The notes beneath the pieces were generated by a model. It did no database searches. It was not told the DNA's origin and saw nothing but the letters and a program-made list of their open reading frames with translations. From Anaerolineaceae bacterium UBA2260 (GTDB lineage: Bacteria; Chloroflexota; Anaerolineae; Anaerolineales; Anaerolineaceae), in contig DDXM01000037.1 in assembly GCA_002347485.1 (NCBI GenBank), positions 1 to 64,000 on the forward strand: DNA of 64,000 nt, written 5' to 3'. Numbering within the stretch: the first letter of the stretch is position 1; every line of letters starts with the position of its first letter. Positions 33,998 to 44,253 of the stretch are shown one piece after another. The position numbers and the translations under genes were made by a program.

Positions 33998-34013
33998 ATG
34001 AAATCGATTTCAT
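33998..34013. repeat. 16-bp perfect palindrome
   Basis: ATGAAATCGATTTCAT lies in the 207-base gap upstream of the Gmd-like gene, about 130 bases before the -10 element. It has no loop and no T-run, so an operator-type site is more plausible than a terminator. Confidence 0.45.
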
Positions 34014-34140
34014 GTTGCCCCCACCTACGCAAGTCCTTTATCGATGATGCGCGGACAGGTCTTCGATTGTTATTTTCCGATCTGACGATCAAACGACATC
34101 ACGTCTGGGTGATATGGGTACTCGTCAGCGCGGTAAAAAT

Positions 34141-34149
34141 TGATACAAT
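34141..34149 (+). promoter_or_regulatory. Extended -10 promoter of the Gmd-like gene
   Basis: TGATACAAT (TGN plus TACAAT), 37 bases before the GTG start. No obvious -35. Confidence 0.45.
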
Positions 34150-34185
34150 AAAAGGCACTAAAAAAACTTCTCACTGTGAGGGATT

Positions 34186-35169
34186 GTGAAAAGAGCGCTC
34201 ATCACTGGCATCACCGGGCAGGATGGCTCCTACCTGGCTGAACTTCTCCTTGGCAAAGGCTATCAGGTGCATGGGGTTGTACTGCGCAGCGAGATCGAAG
34301 ACCCCGGTCGCTCGCTGGCGCGCCTGGCGGGCTTCATCGATCAGCTCACATTACATGTGGGTTCGATCGAATCTTATCCATCGCTGCAGGGCATCATGGA
34401 GAAGGTGGACCCACACGAGTGTTACCACCTGGCAGCGTCATCGTTCGTTTCCTATTCCTTCGATGAGGAATTTGCGATTTTCGATACCAACATCAACGGC
34501 ACGCATAACGTGCTCTCAGCGCTCAAGAATTCCGCGCCCCAGTGCCGGTTCTATTTTGCCGGTTCCTCCGAGTTGTTCGGCAGGGCGAAAACTTCCCCGC
34601 AGAACGAAGACACTCCCTTCAATCCGCGTTCCGCGTATGGCATCACCAAGACAACCGGTTATTACCTGACCTCGAACTACCGTGAGAATTACGGCATCTT
34701 TGCCTGCACCGGCATCGCCTACAACCATGAATCACCCCGCCGTGGTTTTGAGTACGTTACGCGCAAGATCTCACGCGGGGCTGCGCAGATCAAATTGGGT
34801 GTGATGGATAAGCTGGCTTTGGGCAACCTCGACGCGGTGCGAGATTGGGGCTATGCCCCCGACTACGTCCGCGCCATGTGGTTGATGCTGCAGCAGCCCG
34901 ACCCGCGCGACTACGTCATCGCGACGGGTGAGGGTCACACCATCCGCGAATTCTGCGAACTGGCTTTCGCCCGGCTCGACCTTGATTATCGCGATCACGT
35001 GGTGTTCGATGAAAAGTTCTATCGACCGGTGGAATCCGTGCTGCTCATCGGCGATTCCTCGCGCGCCCAAGCAGAATTGAACTGGAAACCCACGGTCCAC
35101 TTTGAGGAATTGGTCCGACTTATGGTGGACGGGGATTACGAAAAGATCAAAGAATCCAAAGGGGAATGA
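34186..35169 (+). CDS. GDP-mannose 4,6-dehydratase-like SDR enzyme
   Basis: 327 residues from a GTG start (MKRALITGITGQDGSYLAEL). The opening GITGQDGSYLAE, the catalytic triad (Ser in AGSSELFG, YGITK) and the NHESPRRGFEYVTRKI segment are signatures of GDP-mannose 4,6-dehydratase. The product GDP-4-keto-6-deoxymannose would feed GDP-rhamnose, fucose or perosamine synthesis; no matching reductase lies next to it. It precedes the dTDP-rhamnose genes but is separated from them by 138 bases with a small GCCGGGA/TCCCGGC hairpin. Confidence 0.85.
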   Translation: MKRALITGITGQDGSYLAELLLGKGYQVHGVVLRSEIEDPGRSLARLAGFIDQLTLHVGSIESYPSLQGIMEKVDPHECYHLAASSFVSYSFDEEFAIFDTNINGTHNVLSALKNSAPQCRFYFAGSSELFGRAKTSPQNEDTPFNPRSAYGITKTTGYYLTSNYRENYGIFACTGIAYNHESPRRGFEYVTRKISRGAAQIKLGVMDKLALGNLDAVRDWGYAPDYVRAMWLMLQQPDPRDYVIATGEGHTIREFCELAFARLDLDYRDHVVFDEKFYRPVESVLLIGDSSRAQAELNWKPTVHFEELVRLMVDGDYEKIKESKGE

Positions 35170-35307
35170 CCACACTCAAAATTAAACTCCAGCCGGGATG
35201 CGTCGTCTCCCGGCGAAGTGATTAATATTATAATGTGTTGATTGGTTTGAAATCCTGCCTTCATCCGGTGTCTAAACGGTAATCCTTAAAAACCGCAATT
35301 TTAAATA

Positions 35308-35868
35308 ATGGAGTCCAGTTTGATTTTTTCGCACACCGCCATCCCCGAAGTGATCCTGATCGAACCAGAAGTTCACGGCGATTCGCGTGGATTCTTTATG
35401 GAAACTTACCAAAAACGGCAATTCGCCGCCGCCGGCATCGATCACGACTTTGTACAGGATAACCACTCGCGTTCAGCGCAGGGAACTTTGCGCGGGTTGC
35501 ATTACCAGATCATGCACACACAGGGTAAGTTGTTCCGGGTTATCCTCGGCGAGGTGTACGATGTGGCGGTCGATTTGCGCCGCTCCTCGCCAACCTTCGG
35601 CAAATGGGTGGGTTACACCCTGTCCGCTGAAAATAAATGCCAGCTCTGGATCCCGCCCGGGTTTGGCCATGGATTCTACACACTTTCCGATACTGCTGAA
35701 GTGGTCTACAAAGCGACCGATTATTACTCACCAGAGGATGAACGCTCGCTCCTGTGGGACGATCCGGATATCAATATACAATGGCCGTCGTTAATCAAAG
35801 AAAAGCTTATCCTCTCACCAAAGGATGCGTTGGGCAAGACATTAAAAGAGGCGGAGGTCTTTGCATGA
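35308..35868 (+). CDS. rfbC: dTDP-4-dehydrorhamnose 3,5-epimerase
   Basis: 186 residues. Cupin family motifs: [37 protein letters not shown] with the catalytic His, and [22 protein letters not shown]. It is first of the four overlapping rhamnose genes; its TGA overlaps the rfbB ATG (ATGA). A TATAAT lies about 75 bases upstream (35229-35234). Confidence 0.93.
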   Translation: MESSLIFSHTAIPEVILIEPEVHGDSRGFFMETYQKRQFAAAGIDHDFVQDNHSRSAQGTLRGLHYQIMHTQGKLFRVILGEVYDVAVDLRRSSPTFGKWVGYTLSAENKCQLWIPPGFGHGFYTLSDTAEVVYKATDYYSPEDERSLLWDDPDINIQWPSLIKEKLILSPKDALGKTLKEAEVFA

Positions 35869-36953
35869 AATTTTCGCGCGTAATGGTGACCGGTGGGGCG
35901 GGATTCATCGGTTCGAATTTCGTGAGATATGTCCTCACGAATTACCCGGAAGTTTTTATTCTTAACGTGGACATGCTTACGTATGCGGGCAGCCTCGAGA
36001 ATCTGAACGGGTTGCCGGACGACGCCAGGTACCAGTTTGTCCAGGCGGATATCTGCGACCAGGGAACTATGGCCGAGTTGATGCGCGCGTACGGGATCGA
36101 AGCGGTGGTGCATTTCGCCGCTGAATCACATGTGGACCGCTCCATCCTGGGTCCTTCGGCTTTTATCAACACCAACATTCTGGGTACTTTTTCTCTGCTC
36201 GAAGCCGCGCGCGAGGTATGGCTGACACAAAAACATTTGGTAACTGACGGGGTCCGCTTTCACCATATCTCCACCGATGAGGTGTTTGGCTCGCTGGGTC
36301 CCGGCGATCCTGCATTCTGTGAGACCACGCCATATTCCCCAAATTCACCTTACGCAGCCTCCAAAGCCAGCAGCGACCACCTGGTGCGCGCTTATCATCA
36401 CACCTATAAACTACCTGTTACACTCACCAACTGCTCCAATAATTACGGTCCGTACCAATTCCCGGAAAAACTGATCCCCCTGATGATCCTCAACGCGCTG
36501 GAAGGCAAAGCCCTTCCCATTTATGGAGATGGCATGCAAATCCGGGATTGGCTCTACGTGGAGGACCATTGTGAGGCCATCTGGCAGGTGCTCAACGAAG
36601 GCAGGCTGGGTGAAAGCTACAATATCGGTGGCAACAATCAACCACCCAATATTGAGATCGTAAATGCCATCTGTGAGCTTCTCGATGAATTTAAACCGGA
36701 CTCAATATATAAGCCGCACCAGAAATTGAAGCAGTTTGTCACCGATCGCCCGGGCCATGACCGCCGATACGCGATGGATATCTCCAAAATCGAGCGCGAG
36801 TTGGGGTGGGTTCCAAAACACGATCTCAAGACCGGGCTGCGCAAGACAGTTGAATGGTACCTGGCGAATCCAGCCTGGATCACTGCCATCCGGCAGCAAA
36901 AGCAATTCAGCGAATGGGTGGATAAAAATTATTCCCGGCGAGGTGAAAAATGA
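35865..36953 (+). CDS. rfbB: dTDP-glucose 4,6-dehydratase
   Basis: 362 residues from the ATG at 35865, which overlaps the rfbC stop; a longer open frame upstream is ignored. Motifs: [65 protein letters not shown] and [18 protein letters not shown]. It makes dTDP-4-keto-6-deoxyglucose for rhamnose synthesis. The next gene rfbA starts within its stop codon (ATGA). Confidence 0.95.
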   Translation: MKFSRVMVTGGAGFIGSNFVRYVLTNYPEVFILNVDMLTYAGSLENLNGLPDDARYQFVQADICDQGTMAELMRAYGIEAVVHFAAESHVDRSILGPSAFINTNILGTFSLLEAAREVWLTQKHLVTDGVRFHHISTDEVFGSLGPGDPAFCETTPYSPNSPYAASKASSDHLVRAYHHTYKLPVTLTNCSNNYGPYQFPEKLIPLMILNALEGKALPIYGDGMQIRDWLYVEDHCEAIWQVLNEGRLGESYNIGGNNQPPNIEIVNAICELLDEFKPDSIYKPHQKLKQFVTDRPGHDRRYAMDISKIERELGWVPKHDLKTGLRKTVEWYLANPAWITAIRQQKQFSEWVDKNYSRRGEK

Positions 36954-37822
36954 AAGGCATCATTCTGGCTGGAGGGAAGGGTACCCGGCTTTTTCCACTC
37001 ACATTGACCATCAGCAAGCAATTATTACCGGTATTCGATAAACCGATGATCTACTATCCCCTGTCGATGTTGATGCTGGCGCATATTCGCGAGATCCTGG
37101 TCATCAGCTCGCCGGAGGATCTGCCGAATTTCAAGCGCCTTTTGGGGGACGGATCGCAATGGGGAGTACGCTTTGATTACGCTGAACAGCCCACCCCGCG
37201 TGGGCTGGCGGACGCTTTCATCGTGGGAGAAAAATTCATCAACGGCGAGCCTTCCTGCCTGATCCTGGGGGATAACATCTTCTTTGGCCAGGGACTACCT
37301 GAAAAATTACGCCAATCCGCCCAGCTCACCAGCGGAGCGATCGTGTTCGCTTACCCGGTGCGCGACCCGGAGCGTTACGGCGTTGTCGAATTCGATGAAA
37401 ATGGCCGAGCCATCAGCCTCGAGGAAAAGCCCGCCCATCCCAAATCGCGTTTTGCGGTACCGGGGCTTTATTTCTATGACGGAAATGTGGTGGAAATAGC
37501 CAAATCGCTAAAACCTTCACCGCGCGGGGAGATCGAGATCACTGACCTGAACCGCATTTACCTGGAGCGTGGCGAGTTGGCTGTACAGCAAATGGGGCGG
37601 GGCACCGCCTGGCTGGACGCCGGCACGCACGAATCCTTGTTGCAAGCCTCAAATTTCATCCAGGCGGTCGAAGAACGACAGGGGATCATGATCTCCTGCC
37701 CGGAGGAAATCGCCTATCGAATGGGTTTCATCGACCGCGCAAAATTCCTGGAGGTGGCGAAAAAGTACGCAGGCAATGGCTACGGCGCTTACCTGCGACA
37801 ATTCATTGAGAGCGTGCCGTGA
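36950..37822 (+). CDS. rfbA: Glucose-1-phosphate thymidylyltransferase
   Basis: 290 residues. Motifs: [66 protein letters not shown] and [15 protein letters not shown]. It activates glucose as dTDP-glucose. Starts and ends in 4-base overlaps with rfbB and rfbD. Confidence 0.95.
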   Translation: MKGIILAGGKGTRLFPLTLTISKQLLPVFDKPMIYYPLSMLMLAHIREILVISSPEDLPNFKRLLGDGSQWGVRFDYAEQPTPRGLADAFIVGEKFINGEPSCLILGDNIFFGQGLPEKLRQSAQLTSGAIVFAYPVRDPERYGVVEFDENGRAISLEEKPAHPKSRFAVPGLYFYDGNVVEIAKSLKPSPRGEIEITDLNRIYLERGELAVQQMGRGTAWLDAGTHESLLQASNFIQAVEERQGIMISCPEEIAYRMGFIDRAKFLEVAKKYAGNGYGAYLRQFIESVP

Positions 37823-38694
37823 AATTCTTACTGATCGGCAATAACGGACAGCTTGGCTGGGAACTCCAGCGCACGTGCTTGACCCTGGGAGAGGTTGTAG
37901 CGGTTGATTACCCTAAGATCGATCTTTCTCGGGTTGATGGGATACGCGAGCTGGTGCGCTCGGTCAAACCTGATATTCTGCTGAATCCAGCCGCATACAC
38001 CAATGTCGACAAGGCTGAAAGCGAGCCCGAGTTAGCCCACGCAGTTAACGCCATTGCCCCGGGGGTGCTGGCGGAAGAAATGAAAAAGCTAGGCGGAGCC
38101 CTCATCCATTACTCTACTGACTATGTGTTTGATGGCGAAAAGGGAAGCTCCTATACTGAAGAAGATGCGCCCAACCCCATTAATGTCTATGGTCAGACCA
38201 AGCTGGCAGGAGAACAGGCGGTACAGGGTGTGGGGGGGGTTGTGTTGACCTTCCGCACAAGCTGGGTGTACAGCCTGCGCATTGGCGGGTTTGTAAACAA
38301 AGTGCTCACCTGGGCGCGACAGCAGGAAGTGCTGCGCATCGTGGATGACCAGATCGGCAGCCCAACGTGGGCGCGCATGCTTGCGGAGGCGACGGCACAG
38401 GTAATCGCGCGCGGCGGGGATGACCCATTAGGCTACCTGCAGCATCACAGAGGTCTCTATCACCTGGCGGGCGCTGGAACTGCCAGCCGCTATGAATGGG
38501 CGCGCGAGGTGATCGAACGGGATCCGCACAAAGATGAGCAGTTGGTGAAGCAGCTGCTGCCGTCAAAATCAAGAGAATATATTACTCCTGCGGATCGGCC
38601 ATATTACACGGCACTGGATTGCAAGCTGTTCGAGTCCACATTCCATTTGAAATTACCTGAATGGAAGGAATGCGTCAGGCTGGCATTTTCCTGA
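37819..38694 (+). CDS. rfbD: dTDP-4-dehydrorhamnose reductase
   Basis: 291 residues from a GTG start overlapping the rfbA stop (GTGA). Rossmann opening [19 protein letters not shown], then [42 protein letters not shown] and [19 protein letters not shown]. It completes dTDP-L-rhamnose. A strong terminator lies 40 bases downstream, ending the operon. Confidence 0.94.
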   Translation: MKFLLIGNNGQLGWELQRTCLTLGEVVAVDYPKIDLSRVDGIRELVRSVKPDILLNPAAYTNVDKAESEPELAHAVNAIAPGVLAEEMKKLGGALIHYSTDYVFDGEKGSSYTEEDAPNPINVYGQTKLAGEQAVQGVGGVVLTFRTSWVYSLRIGGFVNKVLTWARQQEVLRIVDDQIGSPTWARMLAEATAQVIARGGDDPLGYLQHHRGLYHLAGAGTASRYEWAREVIERDPHKDEQLVKQLLPSKSREYITPADRPYYTALDCKLFESTFHLKLPEWKECVRLAFS

Positions 38695-38734
38695 GTTCGA
38701 ATCCGTGAAAACCTGAAGTTTAAATTAAAGAAGC

Positions 38735-38768
38735 GGGAATGGTCTTGTGACCATTCCCTCCATTTTTT
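38735..38768 (+). terminator. Terminator of the rfbCBAD operon
   Basis: GGGAATGGTC (38735-38744) pairs with GACCATTCCC (38749-38758), tetraloop TTGT, followed by TCCATTTTTT. Confidence 0.9.
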
Positions 38769-38779
38769 GTCTGTATCAC

Positions 38780-40645
38780 CTATTTGCTGGGAGATAATCG
38801 CGCGTTGACTGACCTTCTGCGTTCTTCAATCCTGGCGACGCGGGTATTCAAAGTACCGGGATTCATCTCACACGCAGGAATCGTATCGTAGGTCAGGTTC
38901 GGTGAGAAATAACCGTCGTCGACTTCCAACCAGGGTTTTAACACTTCATATCCCAGTTGAATGTCCGGGGTGGGCGTTTCATAGCCGCGGGAACTGCCCT
39001 CAAAATGAATGAGCTGGGCGAAAGGAACATACAGGTTTCGGAAACCCGCTTCGGTGACGCGCAGGCAGAAATCGATATCACCAAAGGCGAGACGAAAGCG
39101 CGGTTCATATCCGCCGACTTTCAGGAATACCTCCCGCCGGAAAGCCTGGCATGCGCCGGTTAGCGCGTTGAAATTGCGGTACCAGTTCGCCGATCCGGCG
39201 AGTCCGAGATAATCCTCAGGGGCGTTCAGGTACAGGTGTCCGATAAAACCATTCATTCCAAGGATGATTCCGGTATGCTGTATCGAGCGGTTTTTATGAA
39301 GCAGCTTTCCGCCAACCACACCGATCTCCGGGCGTATTGCCCATTGGACAAGCTCCCGCAGCCAGCCGGGTTCAACGACGAGCATGTCGTTATTGAGAGT
39401 CACCACCACCTCGCCATCAGCGTTCGCCACACCAAGATTCACAGCAGTGGAATAGTTAAAGGGTTCATCGTAATGAATGACCCTGGTGCCCGGTCTATGT
39501 TCCAATTCGGTGAGCAGGCGCAATGCTTCCGGCTCACTGCTTTGGTTATCAACGATGACGATGGAATAATTGGTGTACGTCGTAATCACAGCAATCGATT
39601 CCAGTAAACCGCGCAGTAATCTGCCGTGGTCTTTATTCAAAATGACAAGTGAGACGGAAGGTTCGCTGGTCAACCAGTTCACCCGGCGCGAGCCGCGCGA
39701 CCAGCTGACTGTAACAGGGGTATTAATTATCTTCTCCAAATGTCGTGAAATCACCTTATCGAAGGCAGAATTCATATCCGGTGTAAGTTCATCAAAACGG
39801 GCGAGTATAGCCGGGATGTGATGCATTAAAGCCTGTCTGTGAAGGAGATCCAGGCAAATCCCATATTCCACAGCTTGCAGGTTCATCTTATCAATTGATC
39901 TGTCGTCCAATTCCGCCAGGTGGCTGCTGCGGATAAACGCCCTGGTGAGGTAATTCAGCGAGAGCATTAATTCGGGTGATGGGGAGGAGGGCTTAAAGAA
40001 CGGTTGGGAATCTCCACTAACGGGGTTAAAATACTCGCAATCAAAGTAATACAGGTCGCCTGCCGGATGGCTGCCCAGGGCGAGATAGAAGTGATCCAGA
40101 AGGGTGGGATCGAAGCGGTCACCAGCGCTGCAGAATACGATATAGTCAGTACGCAATTGCTCGATCATTGGGCGCAGGCCGGTAATTTCTCGAACAGGTG
40201 GGAAGATGCGCGAATCAGGCAGAGTGTCATTAACCGAATCCCACTTCACGCCGGCAGCCAGCACAGGGATAACTCGCCAGCCCCGTTGGGTCAGGCTGGC
40301 GAGGGATCGCAACGTTTCCAGTGCATCATTTTCCTTGCCTGCTTCGACTGCGAGAAGAAAGGTAACCGCCCCGTCCGCTGGAGTTGCACTGACAACCGGC
40401 AATTTTGGTCGTGAGGTTTTCCAGACTGAATATGAGGATTTTGCCTTTCGTACGCGGGCGTTGACGAATGGCCGGGTGGCGTTGAGGCGGTGATACAAGG
40501 TTCTTAATGCGAGTTCGAGACGGCTACCCATGGGGATCAGATTGCGTGGAAGCGGGTTGGAGAGGATATTAATGATCTTCAAGGCAATTTCCCGGCTGGT
40601 ATGGTTTGAATGAAGGAGGTTAATGCCGGATTGAAAAGAAACCAA
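38780..40645 (-). CDS. Family 2 glycosyltransferase, two-lobed
   Basis: Up to 621 residues from a TTG; an ATG 38 codons in (MGSRLELALRTLYHRL) is an alternative, and neither start has a clear ribosome binding site. The C-terminal half (from about residue 335) is a GT2 domain: SVSLVILNKDHGRLLRGLLE, VTLNNDMLVVEPGWLREL with the D-x-D-like metal site (NND), and FGDIDFCLRVTEAGFRN, the GT2 acceptor-side motif. The N-terminal half (FLLAVEAGKENDALETLRSL...) looks like a second, degenerate GT2-type lobe. It is alone on the minus strand, convergent to rfbD. Confidence 0.78.
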   Translation of the reverse strand: MVSFQSGINLLHSNHTSREIALKIINILSNPLPRNLIPMGSRLELALRTLYHRLNATRPFVNARVRKAKSSYSVWKTSRPKLPVVSATPADGAVTFLLAVEAGKENDALETLRSLASLTQRGWRVIPVLAAGVKWDSVNDTLPDSRIFPPVREITGLRPMIEQLRTDYIVFCSAGDRFDPTLLDHFYLALGSHPAGDLYYFDCEYFNPVSGDSQPFFKPSSPSPELMLSLNYLTRAFIRSSHLAELDDRSIDKMNLQAVEYGICLDLLHRQALMHHIPAILARFDELTPDMNSAFDKVISRHLEKIINTPVTVSWSRGSRRVNWLTSEPSVSLVILNKDHGRLLRGLLESIAVITTYTNYSIVIVDNQSSEPEALRLLTELEHRPGTRVIHYDEPFNYSTAVNLGVANADGEVVVTLNNDMLVVEPGWLRELVQWAIRPEIGVVGGKLLHKNRSIQHTGIILGMNGFIGHLYLNAPEDYLGLAGSANWYRNFNALTGACQAFRREVFLKVGGYEPRFRLAFGDIDFCLRVTEAGFRNLYVPFAQLIHFEGSSRGYETPTPDIQLGYEVLKPWLEVDDGYFSPNLTYDTIPACEMNPGTLNTRVARIEERRRSVNARLSPSK

Positions 40646-40728
40646 CTAAACCGGCTTGTCACTGTTTTCAAGATTGCTTATTTCCATAATTTCAAATACA
40701 ATTACTGATTGTATTTATCCTTGAGCAT

Positions 40729-41583
40729 TTGGATTGGATCGAAAGATTGGAAAACCACACTGTTACAATATATGATAGTACTACATCTATAACATTCCCA
40801 CAATATCTTGTAAAAACGGTCAGAGATATTCTTCAGTACAGATTCGCCTGGTCGAATTTCGTAAAAACCGGCCTGCGAATTCGCTACCGCAGATCGGTAC
40901 TGGGATTCTTTTGGAGTTTGCTTAACCCATTAATCAGCCTGGTCGTGATCGCTACCGCGTTTTCATTTCTATTTAACCGGGATATTAAGAGCTTTGGGAT
41001 TTTCCTGTTCGCGGGAATGCTCCCCTACCAGTATATCAGCACCTCCATCCAGCAGGCGACGCTCTCCTTGATCAACGCTGAGGGTTACCTGAAGAAGGTT
41101 TACCTGCCCCAGATGTTATTCCCGCTGATCACCGTCTCGATCGAAACGGTCAATTTTATTTTCAGCCTGTTCGCCCTTTATATCATCGCCCTTTTCTTCG
41201 GCGCAACTTTCTCGCCGACGGTATTCCTCCTCCCAATTGTCATCTTGATCTTTTTTTTCTTTAATTTGGGCTTGGGCATGTTCCTGTCCGTGTTGAATGT
41301 TTTCTTCAGAGACACACCCAATATCGTGACCGTCCTGTTCTCAGCGCTCTTTTATGCCACCCCGGTTATATACACCCTGGACCGACTTCCCGAAAACCTG
41401 CAGAGGATATTTAAACTCAATCCCCTCCTATATTTTGTAAAACTCTCACGCCTGGTAATCCTGGGGGATGCGCCGATGCACTTTTGGGATTGGATGATTC
41501 CGATCATATTTGCGCTGGTGGCATTATTGATCGGATGCTGGATGATGATGAAGAGCGAAGGAAAGGTCGTTTACAGACTATGA
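40729..41583 (+). CDS. wzm: ABC-2 polysaccharide exporter permease
   Basis: 284 residues, six spans. The family's amphipathic segment LRIRYRRSVLGFFWSLLNPL, FAGMLPYQYISTSIQQATLSLI and FRDTPNIVTVLFSALFYATPVIY are typical of Wzm/TagG/RfbA transporters, which export lipid-linked polysaccharide. The start is a TTG (MDWIERLENHTV) with a weak ribosome binding site, so the first residues are uncertain. The ATPase gene overlaps its stop (ATGA). Confidence 0.88.
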   Translation: MDWIERLENHTVTIYDSTTSITFPQYLVKTVRDILQYRFAWSNFVKTGLRIRYRRSVLGFFWSLLNPLISLVVIATAFSFLFNRDIKSFGIFLFAGMLPYQYISTSIQQATLSLINAEGYLKKVYLPQMLFPLITVSIETVNFIFSLFALYIIALFFGATFSPTVFLLPIVILIFFFFNLGLGMFLSVLNVFFRDTPNIVTVLFSALFYATPVIYTLDRLPENLQRIFKLNPLLYFVKLSRLVILGDAPMHFWDWMIPIIFALVALLIGCWMMMKSEGKVVYRL

Positions 41584-42386
41584 TGCCAATCATCGAATTT
41601 GAAAACGTGTCGGTCCAGGTCCGCGCGTATACCAATCCGACCCCAACGCTCAAAGAGACCTTCGTTTCACTTTTTGCGAAACATAAAGGCGCCACCAGTT
41701 ATGCCGAGTTCTTCGCCTTGAGGGATGTCAATCTCAAGATCTATGAGGGTGAACGGGTGGGAATCCTTGGCTTGAACGGGGCGGGTAAATCCACCATGCT
41801 TAAGGTGATCGCAGGGATTTACCGCCCTCATACCGGGCGTGTGATCGTGCGCGGCGAGGTGACCCCGCTGCTCGAAACAAGGGCAGCGATCAACCCTGAA
41901 TTGACCGGGCGCGACAACATTTACCAGTACGGGGCGATCCACTGCATCCCGGCGGAATACGTGCGCTCGAAGGAACAGGAGATCATCGACTTCTCTGAAC
42001 TGGGTGATTTTATCAATGTCCCGGCCAAGTATTATTCAACGGGAATGTTCTCGCGGCTGGTTTTTTCGATCGCTACAATGATCGACCCGGATATCCTGAT
42101 TATCGATGAGGTATTCTCGGCAGGAGATTCGAGCTTCGTCGAAAAAGCGACCAACCGCCTCTTGGGCTTGCTGGATAAATCACGCGCGGTGTTTTTTGTT
42201 TCGCATAACATTGAGCAGGTTTTGCGTATCTGCGACCGCATCCTGGTACTGCAGGAGGGAAGGGTTATCAATGATGGTCCCTCAGTCGAAATGGCACAAT
42301 TCTACAAAGAGAATATAATTTCCAAGCGCAAGATCGGCATGGTCAACCGATTCCTGGTAGAAAAGCTTAAGGAAAGGAACGGCTAA
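41580..42386 (+). CDS. wzt: ABC polysaccharide exporter ATPase without carbohydrate-binding domain
   Basis: 268 residues from the ATG at 41580, which overlaps the permease stop (ATGA). Walker A GLNGAGKST, the Wzt/TagH-type signature YYSTGMFSRL and Walker B ILIIDEVFSAGD are visible. It ends soon after the ATPase domain, without the C-terminal carbohydrate-binding domain that long Wzt proteins use to recognise capped chains. Export would then be coupled to synthesis without a terminal-modification check. A terminator-like hairpin follows at 42499. Confidence 0.88.
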   Translation: MMPIIEFENVSVQVRAYTNPTPTLKETFVSLFAKHKGATSYAEFFALRDVNLKIYEGERVGILGLNGAGKSTMLKVIAGIYRPHTGRVIVRGEVTPLLETRAAINPELTGRDNIYQYGAIHCIPAEYVRSKEQEIIDFSELGDFINVPAKYYSTGMFSRLVFSIATMIDPDILIIDEVFSAGDSSFVEKATNRLLGLLDKSRAVFFVSHNIEQVLRICDRILVLQEGRVINDGPSVEMAQFYKENIISKRKIGMVNRFLVEKLKERNG

Positions 42387-42498
42387 ACTCGTAACGGAAC
42401 TGCAGAGTTCCCGGGTTTGGAATCCACGGGGATTACAGAATTCTGCGATGAAATAGATAAGCTGGTTTGTAGATAATTCACCTGCTTTATTACACTCC

Positions 42499-42534
42499 CA
42501 GGGTCAATAGCTTTTACGAAGTTGACCCTGTTTT
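42499..42534 (+). terminator. Terminator after wzm-wzt
   Basis: CAGGGTCAA (42499-42507) pairs with TTGACCCTG (42522-42530), followed by TTTT. The rest of the 323-base gap 42387-42709 holds no gene that I can support, only the promoter at 42597-42613. Confidence 0.65.
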
Positions 42535-42596
42535 CATCGCAGCCATTCATTTCCTCTATACGCAACACCAAACAGAATGCCAGAAACCAGGCGGAT

Positions 42597-42613
42597 TTTC
42601 GGGATGGTATAAT
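42597..42613 (+). promoter_or_regulatory. Extended -10 promoter, copy 1, before the first sulfotransferase-like gene
   Basis: TTTCGGGATGGTATAAT includes a perfect extended -10 (TGG TATAAT). The same 17 bases recur at 44254-44270 before the second paralogue. Distance to the ATG is about 96 bases. Confidence 0.7.
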
Positions 42614-42709
42614 AAAAAAACGCGTAGGGATTCGCTGATTTATTGTGACAATCATTGTCCCGATGGCGCGCATTCCACTCAGCTGCTAAGGATATTGAAT
42701 CGGATCGAT

Positions 42710-44155
42710 ATGACTCTGCAAAAGCCGACGTTGTACCTGCATGTTGGAACGCACAAGACCGGTACGACTGCTTTACAAACTTCTTTGCAAGCTAGCCGAC
42801 AATTGCTCCTTGACCAGTCTATTCTTTATCCTGAAGGATTATATTGGGGGGGGCATCATGACATCGCCAGGTACATAAAAAATAATTCATACTTGAATTT
42901 GGTTGAAATATTTTTCGAAAACATTAATTCAGAATGTCAACAAAAGAATATCAATAAAGTGGTGATTTCCTCTGAGGATTTCTTCAAGTTTACTAGAGCA
43001 GATATTCGACGTGAAAAGGCAGAAATTGCCGAAGAATCCCTGGAAAATATGTATAAATTAAAAGAGGTATTGCCTAAAGGTTTTGATATAAAAATTGTTG
43101 CTTACATCCGCAGACAAGATCTAGCGATTGAAGCAAAATACAACCAGCGGGTAAAATTCAAGAATAATTTCACAATTACCGCCAAAGAGTTCAGGGATGA
43201 AATGATGGACGATATCACCCTAAACTATGATTTTCTTCTTGATCTTTGGGCGAGTGTATTTGGAAATGAAAATATCATTGTGCGGGTATATGAAAAGCAG
43301 GAACTTCCTGATGGTACGGTAGTCGATTTCCTCAAGAAAGTTCTACAGATTACGGATGAGAACGTAATCAAGCAAATCGCGGCTTCTTCAACAATGGAAA
43401 ATCCGCGCTTAAACCGGGATTTACTTGAATATAAGCGAATCCTCAACATGATCTATAAAGATAATCCCCTGGATAGAAATCAGTTGTATCTTGATTTTCT
43501 TCAAGTTGCCTCAGAAATGGAAGGCAGCGATAACTTTAAGGATCTATATTCCATTGAAGAAAGAAGAGCAATTCTTGAACACTATTCTGAATGTAATGCT
43601 CATGTCGCGAAGATTTTTCTGGGACGGGAAGATGGCAAGTTGTTTAGTGAGTTTACAGAACAGGAAGAAAATTACATACCATACCCCGGATTATCAGTTG
43701 AGAAGGCTATAGAAATTAGCCACAGATTGCAAAACATCAAAATATGTCGCGTCAAAGAGAAAGTCGATTATTTAAATGATTTGGTCACGAGCGTGCAGAA
43801 CTTTAGAGTGATACGAATTTTCCGCAAAATCTTTCATCAATTAAAAAGATCGCAAAATTCATTGCTAATTCACCGGATTGAAAAAAGCGGTTTATTTGAC
43901 CAAGAATATTATTTGAATACTTACCCGGAAGTAAAGATCACGGGAATGGACCCCTTAACGCATTACATGGAATACGGGTGGCGGGAAGAATTTAATCCGA
44001 GCAGGAAATTTAATACGTCAATATATTTAAGGCGGTTTCCTGAACTGAGGAGCTCTGGATATTGCCCGCTAGTGCATTATTTAAGAGGGAAAAATAGGTT
44101 CAGAAACCAATCAAATGTTGACGCAATTGAGGAAATTGATCAAGAAGACTATTAA
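42710..44155 (+). CDS. Sulfotransferase-like protein with C-terminal FD-YYL/DPL-HY module (copy 1)
   Basis: 481 residues from ATG 42710 (MTLQKPTLYLHVG); a TTG five codons earlier is possible. The P-loop-like HVGTHKTGTTALQTSL (residues 11-26) matches the 5'-phosphosulfate-binding loop of PAPS-dependent sulfotransferases. VVISSEDFF and VAYIRRQDLAIEAKYNQ near residues 85-140 match the 3'-phosphate-binding region. The last 75 residues hold two half-repeats: SGLFDQEYYLNTYPEV..DPLTHYMEYGW and FNTSIYLRRFPEL..CPLVHYL. The donor, acceptor and location are inferred, not proven. Codon use is AT-richer than in the wzt gene, suggesting separate acquisition. Confidence 0.7.
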   Translation: MTLQKPTLYLHVGTHKTGTTALQTSLQASRQLLLDQSILYPEGLYWGGHHDIARYIKNNSYLNLVEIFFENINSECQQKNINKVVISSEDFFKFTRADIRREKAEIAEESLENMYKLKEVLPKGFDIKIVAYIRRQDLAIEAKYNQRVKFKNNFTITAKEFRDEMMDDITLNYDFLLDLWASVFGNENIIVRVYEKQELPDGTVVDFLKKVLQITDENVIKQIAASSTMENPRLNRDLLEYKRILNMIYKDNPLDRNQLYLDFLQVASEMEGSDNFKDLYSIEERRAILEHYSECNAHVAKIFLGREDGKLFSEFTEQEENYIPYPGLSVEKAIEISHRLQNIKICRVKEKVDYLNDLVTSVQNFRVIRIFRKIFHQLKRSQNSLLIHRIEKSGLFDQEYYLNTYPEVKITGMDPLTHYMEYGWREEFNPSRKFNTSIYLRRFPELRSSGYCPLVHYLRGKNRFRNQSNVDAIEEIDQEDY

Positions 44156-44253
44156 CCAGGAAGTGGAAAATTTCCTTACTTTTACCATCAAATTGAAATT
44201 TTCAAGTTATAAACCCACCAATCACAACTGAATTTTGCTAAAAATCAGCTTAA

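Noticed and set aside
35192..35214. GCCGGGA/TCCCGGC hairpin as terminator of the Gmd-like gene
   Set aside because: The stem is only 7 bp and no T-run follows; not reported as a terminator.
38692..38705. TTCGAATCC T-loop-like sequence suggesting a tRNA
   Set aside because: The flanking bases do not form a T-stem, acceptor or anticodon arm, and it overlaps the end of rfbD.
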